This document shows, one piece after another, positions 40,470 to 49,849 of a stretch of DNA of 64,000 bases (the first letter of the stretch is position 1; every line of letters begins with the position of its first letter). The translations under genes were made by a program, and so were the position numbers. The stretch comes from Streptomyces luomodiensis (GTDB lineage: Bacteria; Actinomycetota; Actinomycetes; Streptomycetales; Streptomycetaceae): NCBI RefSeq assembly GCF_031679605.1, contig NZ_CP117522.1, positions 2,418,001 through 2,482,000 on the forward strand, read 5' to 3'. The notes below the pieces were generated by a model. That model was not told the origin of the DNA and searched no databases. It worked only from the letters and a program-made list of their open reading frames with translations.

Positions 40470-40901
40470 ATGGGATCGGTACGCAAGGCAAGTGCCTGGC
40501 TTGGCCTCGTCGACGACAGCGATGACGAGCGCTACTACGACGACGACTACGCCGAGGGACCCGAGCCCGGCGACTCCTGGGTGACCGACCCGCGAGCGCG
40601 GGTGGCCGACCAGACCGCGCAGGACCCCGGGACCCGGATCGCCACGGTCACGCCGGAGGGGTTCCGGGACGCGCGCGGCATCGGCGAGATGTTCCGGGAG
40701 GGCGTCCCGGTCATCGTCAATCTGACGACGATGGAGCCCTCCGACGCCAAGCGCGTGGTGGATTTCATGGCCGGGCTGATCTTCGGGCTGCGGGGCTCGA
40801 TCGACCGCGTGGCCAACCGAGTCTTCCTCCTCACCCCGCCGGACTACCAGATCATCAACGGCCAGGTCGGCCACGCCACGGGCTTTTTCAACCAGAGCTA
40901 G
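40470..40901 (+). CDS. sflA: SepF-like cell-division protein (SflA-like)
   Basis: A 143-residue homologue of SepF, the membrane anchor and bundler of FtsZ. The N-terminal [20 protein letters not shown] is the amphipathic membrane-binding start; an acidic Tyr/Asp linker follows; the C-terminal SepF core (about residues 55-143) has [39 protein letters not shown] and [11 protein letters not shown]. Streptomyces has SepF in the dcw cluster and SepF-like SflA and SflB elsewhere; the neighbours here are not the division cluster, so SflA is preferred. The ATG at 40470 has GAGGAG upstream. Confidence 0.85.
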   Translation: MGSVRKASAWLGLVDDSDDERYYDDDYAEGPEPGDSWVTDPRARVADQTAQDPGTRIATVTPEGFRDARGIGEMFREGVPVIVNLTTMEPSDAKRVVDFMAGLIFGLRGSIDRVANRVFLLTPPDYQIINGQVGHATGFFNQS

Positions 40902-40917
40902 GCCCGCGCTGCGGGGC

Positions 40918-42105
40918 TCACCGGAAGGCGTCGATTCCGGTGAGCGCCTTGCCCAGCACCAGCTGGTGCATTTCGACGGTGCCCTCATAGGTGAGCACCG
41001 ACTCCAGATTCGTGGCGTGCCGCATCACCGGATACTCCAGCGAGATCCCATTGGCACCCAGAATCGTCCGCGCCGTACGGCAGATCTCGATCGCCTCCCG
41101 CACATTGTTCAGCTTGCCGAAGCTGACCTGCTCGGGGCGGAGCCGTCCCGCGTCCAGCCGCCGCCCCAGATGATGGGCGAGCAGCACCCCCTTGTGGAGC
41201 TCCAGCGCCATATCGGCCAGTTTGGCCTGGGTGAGCTGGAAGCCCCCGATCGGCCGGCCGAACTGCTCGCGCTCGCGCGCGTAGTCCAGCGCCGACTCGA
41301 AGGCGGAGCGGGCCGCCCCCATCGCGCCCCAGACGATGCCGTAGCGGGCGTGGCTCAGACAGCTGAGCGGCCCCCGCAACCCGGTCACCTCGGGCAGGAC
41401 GGCGTCGGCCGGCAGCCGCACCTCGTCCAGGACCAGTTCGCTGGTGACCGAGGCGCGCAGCGACCACTTGTGCTTGATCGCGGGGGCCGAGAAGCCTGGC
41501 GCGTCGGTGGGGACGAGGAAGCCGCGGATGCCCTCGTCGGTGCGGGCCCACACCACGGCGACCCCGGCCACCGAGCCATTAGTGATCCACATCTTGCGGC
41601 CGGTGAGCACCCAGTCCGAGCCGTCCCGCTTGGCGTAGGTGCGCATACCGGACGGGTCGGAGCCGTGGTCGGGCTCGGTCAGCCCGAAGCAGCCGATGAC
41701 CTCGCCGGAGGCCATCCGGGGCAGCCACCGCTGCTTCTGCTCCTCGGAGCCGAAGCGGTGGATGGCGTACATGGACAGGGAGCCCTGCACCGAGATCAGG
41801 GAGCGGATGCCGGAGTCGGCGGCCTCCAGCTCCAGACAGGCCAGTCCGTACTGGATCGCGCTGGCGCCCGCGCAGCCGTAGCCGGTGAGGGACATGCCGA
41901 GCGCGCCGAGGGAGCCGAGCTCCCGGGCCAGCTCGCGGATGCCGGGCACCTCGCCGCGCTCGTACCAGTCGGCGACCTGCGGCAGGACGCGGTCGGCGGC
42001 CCATCGGCGCATGGTGTCGCGGACCGCGAGGTCCTCGGGGTCGAGCAGATCGTCGAGCCCGAGTGGGTCGCGCGGGTCGAACGGCGGCAAGGTACCAGCG
42101 GACAT
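40918..42105 (-). CDS. gcdH: Acyl-CoA dehydrogenase, glutaryl-CoA dehydrogenase type
   Basis: A 395-residue FAD-dependent dehydrogenase. Seen: IGCFGLTEPDHGSDPSGMRT (FAD-binding), MWITNGSVAGVAVVWAR, LSHARYGIVWGAMGAARSAF, REQFGRPIGGFQLTQAKLAD, ILGANGISLEYPVMRHATNL and ESVLTYEGTVEMHQLVLG with the catalytic Glu in YEGT. The length and the YPVMRHATNLESV block are those of glutaryl-CoA dehydrogenases of lysine/tryptophan breakdown. ATG 42105 (MSAGTLPPF) is preferred. No other degradation gene is adjacent. Confidence 0.9.
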   Translation of the reverse strand: MSAGTLPPFDPRDPLGLDDLLDPEDLAVRDTMRRWAADRVLPQVADWYERGEVPGIRELARELGSLGALGMSLTGYGCAGASAIQYGLACLELEAADSGIRSLISVQGSLSMYAIHRFGSEEQKQRWLPRMASGEVIGCFGLTEPDHGSDPSGMRTYAKRDGSDWVLTGRKMWITNGSVAGVAVVWARTDEGIRGFLVPTDAPGFSAPAIKHKWSLRASVTSELVLDEVRLPADAVLPEVTGLRGPLSCLSHARYGIVWGAMGAARSAFESALDYAREREQFGRPIGGFQLTQAKLADMALELHKGVLLAHHLGRRLDAGRLRPEQVSFGKLNNVREAIEICRTARTILGANGISLEYPVMRHATNLESVLTYEGTVEMHQLVLGKALTGIDAFR

Positions 42106-42281
42106 GGGCGGCGGCCTCCGGTGGTTGCGGGTCCGGGACACCGGGCGCGTACCGGCCGCCGGGGCGCGTCCTGTCGCCCGGCGGCCGGGGCGGTCAGCCC
42201 GGTCGGTCCGACGCTACGGCCGGGTAACCCCCGGCGTCCAGACCCGCTCCCGCCAGGTCATCGGGGTCGGTCGGGGTCCGG

Positions 42282-43988
42282 TCAGGACTCGGCGGCGACG
42301 GCGGTGCGGTCATACCGGGCCGGGGCGTCCGGATCGCCCGTCCCCTGGCCGTCCGCCTCCTGTCCGTCCGCCTCCTGTCCGTCCTGGCCCTGGGCGGCGC
42401 CCGGGTCGGACTCGTCGTCGCCGGCGCACTCCATGACCTTGGGCAGCCGCAGCGCGGCCAGCGCGCCGAGCAGCAGCAGACCGGCACTGACCGCGAGCGT
42501 GACGTGCAGACCGTGGACGAAGGCGGTGCGGGCGGCCGAGCGCAGGGCCTCCCCGGCGTGGCCGCCGAGCCGGTCGGAGACCTTGTACGCCGCGCCCAGC
42601 GACTGGCCCGCGTCGGCGCCGGCCGAGGCGGGGACGCCGGGCACCGAGGACACTCCGGGCTTGTAGGCGGCGTTCATCACGCTGCCGAGGAGGGCGATGC
42701 CGATACCGGCACCGAGCTGGTAGGAGGTCTCACCGATGGCGGCGGCGCCGCCCGCCGAACCGGTCGACGCCTCGTTGAGCATGGACTCGTAGGCGCTGAA
42801 GAGCGTGGTCTCCAGGCCGAAGCCCAGGACGACGAAGCCGCCGACGAGCACGGCGGGCCGGTCGGACTGGCCCATGGCGGTGAGCGAGAGAACGGCGAGG
42901 GCGGTGAGCGCGAAGCCGACCGCGACCATGACCCGCGGGCCGAGCCACTGGAGCATCCGCGAGCCGACGAGCCCGGCGGCCATGGCGGCGAAGGTGAGCG
43001 GCAGCAGCCGCAGACCCGTCTCGAGCGGGGTGAGCCCGAGCACGAGCTGGAGGTACTGGGCGGCTATGAGCTCCAGGCCGACGAGCGCCAGCAGGGCGAG
43101 GACGATACAGCCGACGGAGATCGAGAAGGCGGGCCGGGAGAACAGCTTGAGATCGACCAGCGGATGCGTACGGCGGCGCTGGCGGCGGATGAAGAGCACC
43201 AGCAGCACCACCCCGAACAGGGTCGGGGCGGCGGTCACGACGTTCAGCAGCCCGGCGCCGCTGCCCACCCGCTTGACGCCGAAGACGACGCAGAACAGCC
43301 CGCACGCGGCCATGACCGCGCCCAGCACGTCCCAGGGCCCGTTCCGGTCGCCGGTGGACTCCGGCAGCAGCCAGCGGCCGACGGGCAGCGCCACGACCAT
43401 CAGGGGCAGGTTGACCAGGAAGACCGAGCCCCACCAGAAGTTCTCCACCAGAAAGCCGCCGAGCAGCGGACCGACGGCCGCGCCGACGGCGGCGACCGCG
43501 CTCCATATGCCGATGGCCAGCGCCCGCTCCCGGCGGTCCGGGAAGACCTGGCGCAGGATCGACAGCGTCGCGGGCATGATCATCGCGCCGCCGACGCCCA
43601 GCAGCGCGCGGGCCACGATGAGGATCTGGGGGCTGGGGGCGAAGGCGGCCAGCGCGGAGGCGGCGCCGAAGAGCCCGTAGCCGAGCAGCAGGACGCGTCG
43701 TCTGCCGACCCGGTCGCCGAGGGTGCCGAAGAGGATCAGCAGCGAAGCGCAGACCAGTGGATAGACGTCCACGATCCACAGCAGTTCGATCGCGCCGGGG
43801 CGCAGATCCTCGGTCACGGCCGGGACCGCGACATGGAGCACGGTCGCGTCCACGGCGACGAGCAGCAGGCTGACGCAGAGCACGAGGAGCACGATCCAGC
43901 GGTTCGCCCCGCCGTTCGCCTCGGTGCCGCGCCATTGCCGGGGAACGCCCGCCGTCCGCCGATTGCCGGCCGTGGTCGTCCCGGACAT
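42282..43988 (-). CDS. MFS drug-efflux transporter, DHA2 (14-TMS) family
   Basis: A 568-residue membrane protein with 14 hydrophobic segments. Motif A-like GTLGDRVGRRRVLLLGYGLF, motif C-like GVGGAMIMPATLSILRQVFP, and SAVAAVGAAVGPLLGGFLVE are typical of EmrB/QacA proton antiporters (close to SmvA/QacA). The C-terminal 60 residues are an Asp/Gln-rich hydrophilic tail with a short repeat (GQEADGQEADGQGTGD). The ATG at 43988 has GGGAGG upstream. No regulator is adjacent. The substrate is unknown. Confidence 0.92.
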   Translation of the reverse strand: MSGTTTAGNRRTAGVPRQWRGTEANGGANRWIVLLVLCVSLLLVAVDATVLHVAVPAVTEDLRPGAIELLWIVDVYPLVCASLLILFGTLGDRVGRRRVLLLGYGLFGAASALAAFAPSPQILIVARALLGVGGAMIMPATLSILRQVFPDRRERALAIGIWSAVAAVGAAVGPLLGGFLVENFWWGSVFLVNLPLMVVALPVGRWLLPESTGDRNGPWDVLGAVMAACGLFCVVFGVKRVGSGAGLLNVVTAAPTLFGVVLLVLFIRRQRRRTHPLVDLKLFSRPAFSISVGCIVLALLALVGLELIAAQYLQLVLGLTPLETGLRLLPLTFAAMAAGLVGSRMLQWLGPRVMVAVGFALTALAVLSLTAMGQSDRPAVLVGGFVVLGFGLETTLFSAYESMLNEASTGSAGGAAAIGETSYQLGAGIGIALLGSVMNAAYKPGVSSVPGVPASAGADAGQSLGAAYKVSDRLGGHAGEALRSAARTAFVHGLHVTLAVSAGLLLLGALAALRLPKVMECAGDDESDPGAAQGQDGQEADGQEADGQGTGDPDAPARYDRTAVAAES

Positions 43989-44267
43989 GTACGCACCTCC
44001 CTGGGTCTTGCGCTCGCGGTCCGCCGCGCTGGGGCGGAACGTCACGTCGGTGGGGACGTCCGGGTGACCCGGTGGCGAAGGCGCGAGTGAGACGTCAGGG
44101 TACGCGAGTCCCCGCGCGGACCGTGTGCCGCAGGTCATGTTGGGCCCATCGCCCGGATGGCTTACGGAGGCGTACGTTCCGCACTTCCCCTTTTGTCCCC
44201 CGTCGCTCTGCCGTTCCCCGCCGTCCCTCCCGTGTCCTCACGGTGGCTGTTTTCCGTTCGTCCGCCG

Positions 44268-44299
44268 TTGTCCACAGCCCCCGCGGGCGGTCGTCCACA
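44268..44299. promoter_or_regulatory. Two DnaA-box-like sites upstream of the mannosyltransferase gene
   Basis: TTGTCCACA (44268-44276) is the preferred Streptomyces DnaA box; TCGTCCACA (44291-44299) is a near match in the same orientation, 23 bp away. Both are followed by GCCCCCGCG, so the pair is also a 16-bp direct repeat (GTCCACAGCCCCCGCG). They lie in the 352-bp gap 43989-44340, which holds no gene that I can see. Confidence 0.55.
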
Positions 44300-44340
44300 G
44301 CCCCCGCGAACAGCGCGGACCATCCTTGATAATCGTCGCC

Positions 44341-45528
44341 GTGACTGATCTCGCCCCGACCGACTGCGCGCCACCCGGCGACGGCGGCAGACCGGGCCGC
44401 ACCACCGGCCCCACGCCGCGCCAGGCCGCTTCGGCGTTGCTCGCGTATGCGGGGACGCGCCTGCTCGGGCTGGTGGTTCTCGCGGTCTGGGGCGCCTTCG
44501 CGGACAAGAGTCCGCACCAGCTGCTCGCGGCCCGCTGGGACGCGCTGTGGTACACCCGCATCGCCGAGGAGGGGTACGGCTACGCGCTCCGGCTCCCCGA
44601 CGGGGCGGTCCACTCCGACCTCGCGTTCTTCCCCCTGCTCCCCGCGCTGGAGCGAGTGATTTCAGCCATAGCCCCGCTGACCGCGGCCGACGCCGGCCTG
44701 CTGGTGAGCTGGGTCACGTCCCTGCTCGCCGCCTGGGGGATCTTCGCGATCGGCGATCTGCTCCACGGCCGGCGGGTGGGCCTCACGCTGGCCGCGCTGT
44801 GGGGCGTGCTGCCGGTCGGGATCGTGCAGTCGATGGCGTACTCGGAGTCGCTCTTCACGGCACTGGCCGCCTGGGGGGTGTACGCGGCGCTGACCCGGCG
44901 GTGGCTGTGGGCGGGGCTGCTCGCGGCGCTGGCGGGGCTCACCCGGCCGGTGGGGGCGGCGGTGGTCGCGGCGGTCTGGGTGGCGGCCGCGGTGGAGCTG
45001 CTGCCCGGCGGACGGTGGCGGCGGGCGGGAGGAATGGATCGGGGCCTGCTCGCGGGCGTCGTGCTCGCGCCGCTGGGCTGGCTCGGCTATGTGACCTGGG
45101 TGGCCTTCCGGACCGGAAGCGTCACCGGCTACTTCGACGTCCAGAACGGCTGGGGAAACGGCTTCGACGGCGGCCTGGCCTTCGCACGCTTCATCGGCGG
45201 GCTGCTGACCGGCCCGCCCTTCGTGGACGGGCTCGGCCTGCTGCTCGGCGTCGGGGCGCTGATCTGGCTCTACGCCCGCTGTGTGCGGCAGCGCCAGCCG
45301 CTGCCGCTGCTGGCCTACGGCGGGGCGGTGCTCGTCCTGGCGCTGACCGCGAAGGGGTACTTCGGCTCCAAGCCCCGGCTGCTGCTCCCGGCCTTCCCCC
45401 TGCTGCTGCCGGCCGCGGTCGCCCTGGCCCGGCTGCGGCCGGGGCGCGCCGCGCTGGTGCTGGGCTCGGCCGGGCTCGTCTCCGCGCTGTACGGGGCCTT
45501 CTGGCTGCACGGCTCCGGGCCGCCGTGA
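44341..45528 (+). CDS. Polytopic membrane mannosyltransferase (PIG-V/GT-C type)
   Basis: A 395-residue GT-C fold protein with about nine to ten hydrophobic segments. The first lumenal loop has ARWDALWYTRIAEEGYGYAL with an Asp typical of GT-C catalysis, and VHSDLAFFPLLPALERVISA follows, as in PIG-V/GPI mannosyltransferase 2-like proteins of actinobacteria. Further landmarks are VGIVQSMAYSESLFTALAAW and GLLAALAGLTRPVGA. It would move mannose from polyprenyl-phosphate-mannose on the outer face of the membrane. The GTG at 44341 is chosen; a TTG at 44326 is possible. Confidence 0.8.
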   Translation: MTDLAPTDCAPPGDGGRPGRTTGPTPRQAASALLAYAGTRLLGLVVLAVWGAFADKSPHQLLAARWDALWYTRIAEEGYGYALRLPDGAVHSDLAFFPLLPALERVISAIAPLTAADAGLLVSWVTSLLAAWGIFAIGDLLHGRRVGLTLAALWGVLPVGIVQSMAYSESLFTALAAWGVYAALTRRWLWAGLLAALAGLTRPVGAAVVAAVWVAAAVELLPGGRWRRAGGMDRGLLAGVVLAPLGWLGYVTWVAFRTGSVTGYFDVQNGWGNGFDGGLAFARFIGGLLTGPPFVDGLGLLLGVGALIWLYARCVRQRQPLPLLAYGGAVLVLALTAKGYFGSKPRLLLPAFPLLLPAAVALARLRPGRAALVLGSAGLVSALYGAFWLHGSGPP

Positions 45529-45830
45529 TCCGACCGTCCCGGCCGGATCGCCGAGCGCCCGCGGAGAGCCGCGTCCGGCCGCCCGGCGACGCCCGGGGAA
45601 ACAACGAGGAACGCCTCGGCTAATACGCGATAAACACCCCCTGTAAGAATTCCATAAAGGCCCTGGGACACGCCCATTGCAAGGGCGGGTCACAAAAGTC
45701 CGGGAGCTCGCGCATTCCTGGGAAAGGGCACGGCCAAAAGCCGTGGGCGAGACGCACTCCACATCACATCGTCATCACAAAGCGACCTGATCGACCGAAC
45801 CCGCCTGTCACGCAATGTAACGTCGATTAG

Positions 45831-46862
45831 GTGCGTACCGAAGACAGGCTCCCGGCGACCGAGGAGCGACGGCCCGATCTCATGCGACCACGCATGACCC
45901 GAACGCGCTTCTGGCTGCTCGGGACCACCATTGCGGTCTACGCGGCGACCGTGATCGGGGTGCTCACCACCTCATGGCTGGTGGAGCTCGACTGGCAGGT
46001 GATGCTCTTCCGGCCCTACAAGCAGTGGCCGGAATTCCACACCTTCCTGGACTATTTCGTCGTCATGGGCCAGCGCGGCCCGACCGCGGTGGCCGTCGCC
46101 GCCTGGCTGGGGTGGTGCTGCCACCGGCAGCGCACCCTGCGGCCGCTGCTGGTGCTGGGCACCTCCCTGCTGCTGCTGAACGCCACCGTGGGCGCGGTGA
46201 AGCTCGGCTTCGGCCGGCTCGGTCCGCACTACGCGACCACCGTCGGGTCCAATGAGATGTGGCGGACCGGCGATATATTTCCTTCCGGTCACACCGCGAA
46301 CGCCGTGGTCACCTGGGGCGTGCTCGCCTATCTGGCGACCACCCCCCTGGCCCGCAGAGTCGCCTCGCTGATCGCCGCGGGCTTCGCCTTCGGCGTCGGC
46401 ATGACCACCGTCTACCTCGGCACCCACTGGCTGAGCGATGTGGTGCTGGGCTGGGCGGCCGGGGTGCTGGTGCTGCTGGCGCTGCCGTGGCTGGAGCCGG
46501 CCATGGCCCGTGCCGAGGTGCTGCTGCTGACCGTGTGGCGCCGGGTGCGCGAGCGCCGGGCGGCCGCGCCGGTGCCCACCGGGCCGCCGGTCGCCGGGAC
46601 CCCGCTGGCCACCCCGCGCGCCGCCCGCGACGACGAGCTGCCCGCCCGGGAGACCGTGGCGGTGATCCGGCCGGCCGCGGCGGCCGGCCGCGGCCCCGAC
46701 GGACGGCCGCACCACCCGGTCCGCCAGCACACGGTACGCTCCGAGCGCACCCCGGTCACCCCGGTCGGCAGCCGCCGGCCGCCGCACGCCGACCGGGTGC
46801 CGCGCACCACGGCGCCCTTCGGCCCGCCCGCCGGCCGCGGCCGGACGCCCGCGGGGGGCTGA
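45831..46862 (+). CDS. PAP2-superfamily membrane phosphatase
   Basis: A 343-residue protein; residues about 25-230 are a six-segment PAP2 phosphatase. Motifs: KLGFGRLGP (a variant of K-x6-RP with Leu-Gly before the Pro), DIFPSGHTANAV, and TVYLGTHWLSDVVLGW with the catalytic His and Asp. The cytoplasmic C-terminal 115 residues are Arg/Pro-rich and disordered. It probably removes phosphate from a lipid or undecaprenyl pyrophosphate. Start GTG 45831; ATGs at 45882 and 45894 are alternatives closer to the first membrane segment. The 302-bp gap upstream (45529-45830) is unusually AT-rich but contains no recognised gene. Confidence 0.88.
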   Translation: MRTEDRLPATEERRPDLMRPRMTRTRFWLLGTTIAVYAATVIGVLTTSWLVELDWQVMLFRPYKQWPEFHTFLDYFVVMGQRGPTAVAVAAWLGWCCHRQRTLRPLLVLGTSLLLLNATVGAVKLGFGRLGPHYATTVGSNEMWRTGDIFPSGHTANAVVTWGVLAYLATTPLARRVASLIAAGFAFGVGMTTVYLGTHWLSDVVLGWAAGVLVLLALPWLEPAMARAEVLLLTVWRRVRERRAAAPVPTGPPVAGTPLATPRAARDDELPARETVAVIRPAAAAGRGPDGRPHHPVRQHTVRSERTPVTPVGSRRPPHADRVPRTTAPFGPPAGRGRTPAGG

Positions 46863-46927
46863 GCCGCCGCACCGGGCCGCGGGGCGGTACGCACACCCTT
46901 CCCCGCGCCGGCCGGTCGATCCGCCAC

Positions 46928-46971
46928 ACCACGGCCCCGGACGCTCCGCCGAGAGCGTCCGGGGCCGTGGT
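46928..46971. terminator. Strong stem-loop after the PAP2 gene
   Basis: ACCACGGCCCCGGACGCT (46928-46945) pairs perfectly with AGCGTCCGGGGCCGTGGT (46954-46971) around an 8-nt loop. The 18-bp stem lies 66 bp after the PAP2 stop and 106 bp beyond the convergent I78 inhibitor gene, so it can end both transcripts. Confidence 0.9.
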
Positions 46972-47077
46972 GCGTCCGGGGCACGTGACGTGTCCGGACA
47001 GGTGACGTGTCCGGACAGGTGGCGCGTCCGCGCAGGGCGGCGGGCGCGCCTCGGACAGCCGGGCCGGACCGGGCCGG

Positions 47078-47293
47078 TCAGCCGCGCCAGCAGCGCTTCA
47101 CGGTGCCGTCGTCCACCTCGAAGTCGATCCGCCCGCGCACGTACTCCATCGTGATGATCGCGCCCGGCGGAAGCGACCGTACGGTGGTCCAGCCGCGGGC
47201 GCGCGCCCTCTCCTCGGCGGTACGGGCATCGAGACCCACATAGCTGTCGAGATCGTCGTCGGGTTCGGCCGGAAGGTTCGGTACAGGTCCCAT
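47078..47293 (-). CDS. I78-family peptidase inhibitor-like small protein
   Basis: A 71-residue protein with the inhibitor I78 fold signature: YVGLDARTAEERARARGWTT, VRSLPPGAIITMEYVRGR, IDFEVDDGTVKRCW. No signal peptide is seen, so it would act in the cytoplasm unless exported otherwise. The start is ATG 47293. The 400-bp gap to gvpO (47294-47693) holds the divergent promoters; I see no gene in it. Confidence 0.8.
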   Translation of the reverse strand: MGPVPNLPAEPDDDLDSYVGLDARTAEERARARGWTTVRSLPPGAIITMEYVRGRIDFEVDDGTVKRCWRG

Positions 47294-47693
47294 GACAGCC
47301 ACCGTAGGTGGCTCCATACGAGTGGCAAACCCGGAGTGCCCATGGACTGGCACCGCCTCATGTGCCTCGCGTCCGCCATTCGTCACACTTGTGTCACAGA
47401 AAACACGCCCGGGTTTGTCGGCGACTTCGTCACTCTTCCGGGGCTTGTGTTGACGTCTCGAAGATGACGGCGAGTTTCCGTCGATATCCCGCGCCAAACC
47501 ACCGGCTCCGGTATGGACGGCGGGCCTTGGCGAGATCTTTCGAACAATTCGCACAGCTGCCGGAAAAGCGATGTCCGGACCCTCCGGAACACACACTTCC
47601 GCCACACATCGCCGAAGCCGAACCCGAAGGCCGGAGCCGAACCCCAAGGTTTACGCCCAGCCGGACGCGGTACCCGCCGCCACCGGAGACCAC

Positions 47694-47996
47694 ATGACTG
47701 ACACATCCGATGAGACCCCCGAGAAGACGGCGGCCGGCGACCTGACCCCGCTGGCACTCCTGCGTGCCGCCCGTGAACAGCTCGTCGAGCTGACGGGCCT
47801 GGCCCCCGAGTCCGTGCCCCGCCTGGAGCGGACCGACGAGGGGTGGGTGCTGGAGGCCGAGGTGGTGGAGCTGGCCCGGGTGCCGGAGACGATGAGCCTG
47901 ATGGCGCTGTACGAGGTGAGCCTCGACCCGGACGGCATCCTCACCGGATACCGCCGCCTCCGCCGCTATGAGCGCGGACGGAGCGACCGCGCCTGA
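47694..47996 (+). CDS. gvpO: Gas vesicle protein GvpO
   Basis: A 100-residue protein matching Gvp[73 protein letters not shown]. GvpO is essential for vesicle formation in haloarchaea and is the first gene in Streptomyces gvp clusters. ATG 47694; it is 62 bp upstream of gvpA. Confidence 0.92.
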   Translation: MTDTSDETPEKTAAGDLTPLALLRAAREQLVELTGLAPESVPRLERTDEGWVLEAEVVELARVPETMSLMALYEVSLDPDGILTGYRRLRRYERGRSDRA

Positions 47997-48058
47997 CGGC
48001 GGGAGCCCCGGACGCCCACGAAACCCGAGACCCGAAACCCGAGAGGAGCACATCCGAC

Positions 48059-48508
48059 ATGACCACTGTTGTCCCGGCACAGCAAACCAGAAGCGGTGGC
48101 GGCTCCAGCGGCCTGTACGACGTCCTGGAACTCATCCTCGACCGGGGGCTGGTGATCGACGCGTTCATCCGCGTCTCCCTCGTCGGCATCGAGATACTCA
48201 AGATCGACGTCCGGGTCGTGGTGGCCAGCGTCGACACGTATCTGCGGTTCGCCGAGGCGTGCAACCGGCTCGACCTGGAGTCGGGGCCGAACAAGTCCCC
48301 CGGACTGCCCGAGGTCGTGGAGGGCATCACCGAGGGCGGTGCGCGTTCCAAGACCAAGGGCGCCCTCTCCGGCGCGGGCGAGACCGTCTCCAAGGCCGCC
48401 CAGTCCGTGGCCGAGGCGATCCGGCCGGCGGAGGAGGACGACGAGGAGCCGCGCCGCCGGCGTCCGGCCCGTAAGGCGGCGCCGAAGAAGTCCGAGGAGT
48501 CCGCATGA
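48059..48508 (+). CDS. gvpA: Gas vesicle structural protein GvpA
   Basis: A 149-residue GvpA/J-family protein. The shell-forming core is [53 protein letters not shown], close to the canonical GvpA sequence. It carries an unusually long C-terminal extension (about residues 80-149) ending in a basic [11 protein letters not shown] tail, typical of Streptomyces GvpA. ATG 48059 follows GAGAGGAG. The stop overlaps gvpF by 4 bp. Confidence 0.94.
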   Translation: MTTVVPAQQTRSGGGSSGLYDVLELILDRGLVIDAFIRVSLVGIEILKIDVRVVVASVDTYLRFAEACNRLDLESGPNKSPGLPEVVEGITEGGARSKTKGALSGAGETVSKAAQSVAEAIRPAEEDDEEPRRRRPARKAAPKKSEESA

Positions 48509-49224
48509 GCACGTATGTCTACGGCATCGCGCGCGGTGAGGTCGCGGATCTGGACGATCGGCTGACCGGCATCGGTGACCCCCCGCTGCCGGTCCGGGCG
48601 CTGAACGAGGGCGAGCTGGCCGCGATCGTCAGCGACTGCCCGGCGGAGCTCAAGCCCCGGCGGCGCGATCTGCTGGCCCATCAGCACGTGCTGGCCGAGG
48701 TGAGCGGCTCCCATCCGGTGCTGCCGATGCGCTTCGGCAGCGTGTCCTCCAGCGACGAGGACGTCCGCAGCGTGCTGGCCGAGCACGCCGACCGCTACCA
48801 GGACCAGCTCAGCCGGCTGTCCGGCCGGGTGGAGTACAACGTCAAGGCCGTGCACGACGAGGACGCGGTGCTGCACCAGGTGCTCGCCGAGGAGCCGGAC
48901 CTGCGGGTGATGGCGGAGGCCAACCGCGCGGCGGGCGGCGGCACCTACGAGGAGCGGGTGCGCTTCGGCGAACGGGTGGCCGAGGCGGTACGGGCGCACG
49001 AGGTGCGGGACGCCAAGCTGGTGGAGGAGGCGCTGGCCCCGACGGCCGAGGACGTGCGCCCCGGACCGGAGAGCGGCGGCTGGTTCCTGAGCCTGTCCCT
49101 GCTGCTGGACAAGGACGCCGCTGATCCGCTGCTGGCGGCGGCCGCAGATCTGGAGAAGGCCCATCCCTGGCTGAAGCTGCGGCTCAACGGCCCGCTGCCG
49201 CCGTACAGCTTCGTCGAGTCCTGA
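48505..49224 (+). CDS. gvpF: Gas vesicle protein GvpF (GvpF/L family)
   Basis: A 239-residue GvpF/L protein: [17 protein letters not shown] at the start, [39 protein letters not shown], and the closing [11 protein letters not shown]. GvpF is a minor, surface-associated assembly protein. ATGA overlap with gvpA and TGATG overlap with gvpG show tight coupling. Confidence 0.95.
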   Translation: MSTYVYGIARGEVADLDDRLTGIGDPPLPVRALNEGELAAIVSDCPAELKPRRRDLLAHQHVLAEVSGSHPVLPMRFGSVSSSDEDVRSVLAEHADRYQDQLSRLSGRVEYNVKAVHDEDAVLHQVLAEEPDLRVMAEANRAAGGGTYEERVRFGERVAEAVRAHEVRDAKLVEEALAPTAEDVRPGPESGGWFLSLSLLLDKDAADPLLAAAADLEKAHPWLKLRLNGPLPPYSFVES

Positions 49225-49430
49225 TGCTGATGATCGGCTGGGTGCTGAGGCAGGTCGTGGCCGCCGCGGAGCGGGAGTACTACGACCCGGCCAACATCCA
49301 GCGCGCCCTGGCCGATCTGGAGAACCGGCTCGACCTGGGCGAGATCGACGAGAAGGAGTTCGAGCGGCAGGAGGACGCGCTGCTCGACCGGTTGGAGGAG
49401 GCGCGCCAGTGGGCGAACGGGACTCTGTGA
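49224..49430 (+). CDS. gvpG: Gas vesicle protein GvpG
   Basis: A 68-residue protein of the GvpG family: GWVLRQVVAAAEREYYDPAN, IQRALADLENRLDLGEIDEK, EFERQEDALLDRLEEA. It is almost wholly alpha-helical and charged. The start shares one base with the gvpF stop (TGATG), and the end overlaps gvpJ. Confidence 0.95.
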   Translation: MLMIGWVLRQVVAAAEREYYDPANIQRALADLENRLDLGEIDEKEFERQEDALLDRLEEARQWANGTL

Positions 49431-49849
49431 CCACCCGGGGCGGTGTGGCCCCGACGGCCGGCGCGTATGGCTCTCCGGCCTCGTCGTTCGGCTCCTCGGG
49501 ATCGTACGGGGTGGCCAACCGGGGCGAGGGCGGGGCCAACCTCGCCGACATCCTGGAGCGGGTGCTCGACAAGGGCGTGGTGATCGCGGGCGATATCCGC
49601 ATCAATCTGCTCGACATCGAACTTCTCACGATCAAGCTGCGGCTGATCGTGGCCTCGGTCGACAAGGCGAAGGAGATGGGCATCGACTGGTGGGAGCACG
49701 ATCCGTCGCTCTCCTCCCGCGCCCGGACCGACCGGACCGAAGTGACCGCCCGGACCGACCGGACCGACCGGACCGAAGTGACCGACCAGGCCGCCCGGAC
49801 CGACCGGACCGAGGTGCCCAGCGGGGAGAACGAGGAGAAGACCGCATGA
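49409..49849 (+). CDS. gvpJ: Second GvpA-like minor shell protein (GvpJ)
   Basis: A 146-residue protein with a GvpA-type core at about residues 44-95 (NLADILERVLDKGVVIAGDI, RINLLDIELLTIKLRLIVAS, VDKAKEMGIDWW), the WW ending being typical of GvpJ. The N-terminal 40 residues are Gly/Ser-rich; the C-terminus is a degenerate DRTEV repeat (RTDRTEVTARTDRTDRTEV). GTG 49409 has GGAGGAG upstream; a GTG at 49427 forming GTGA with the gvpG stop is the alternative. It fills the place where S. coelicolor has gvpY-Z-J. Confidence 0.88.
   Translation: MGERDSVTTRGGVAPTAGAYGSPASSFGSSGSYGVANRGEGGANLADILERVLDKGVVIAGDIRINLLDIELLTIKLRLIVASVDKAKEMGIDWWEHDPSLSSRARTDRTEVTARTDRTDRTEVTDQAARTDRTEVPSGENEEKTA

Noticed and set aside
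42282..43988. MFS pump considered as the missing siderophore exporter
   Set aside because: It is a 14-segment DHA2 drug-efflux type, 26 kb away, with no iron box seen upstream.
44268..44299. Chromosomal or plasmid origin suggested by DnaA boxes
   Set aside because: Only two boxes are present, with no AT-rich unwinding region and no dnaA, dnaN or rep gene nearby.
48342..48440. Possible CRISPR or phage-like repeats around the gas-vesicle genes
   Set aside because: Repetition there and at 49720-49815 is coding (basic tail of GvpA, DRTEV repeats of GvpJ), without spacers.
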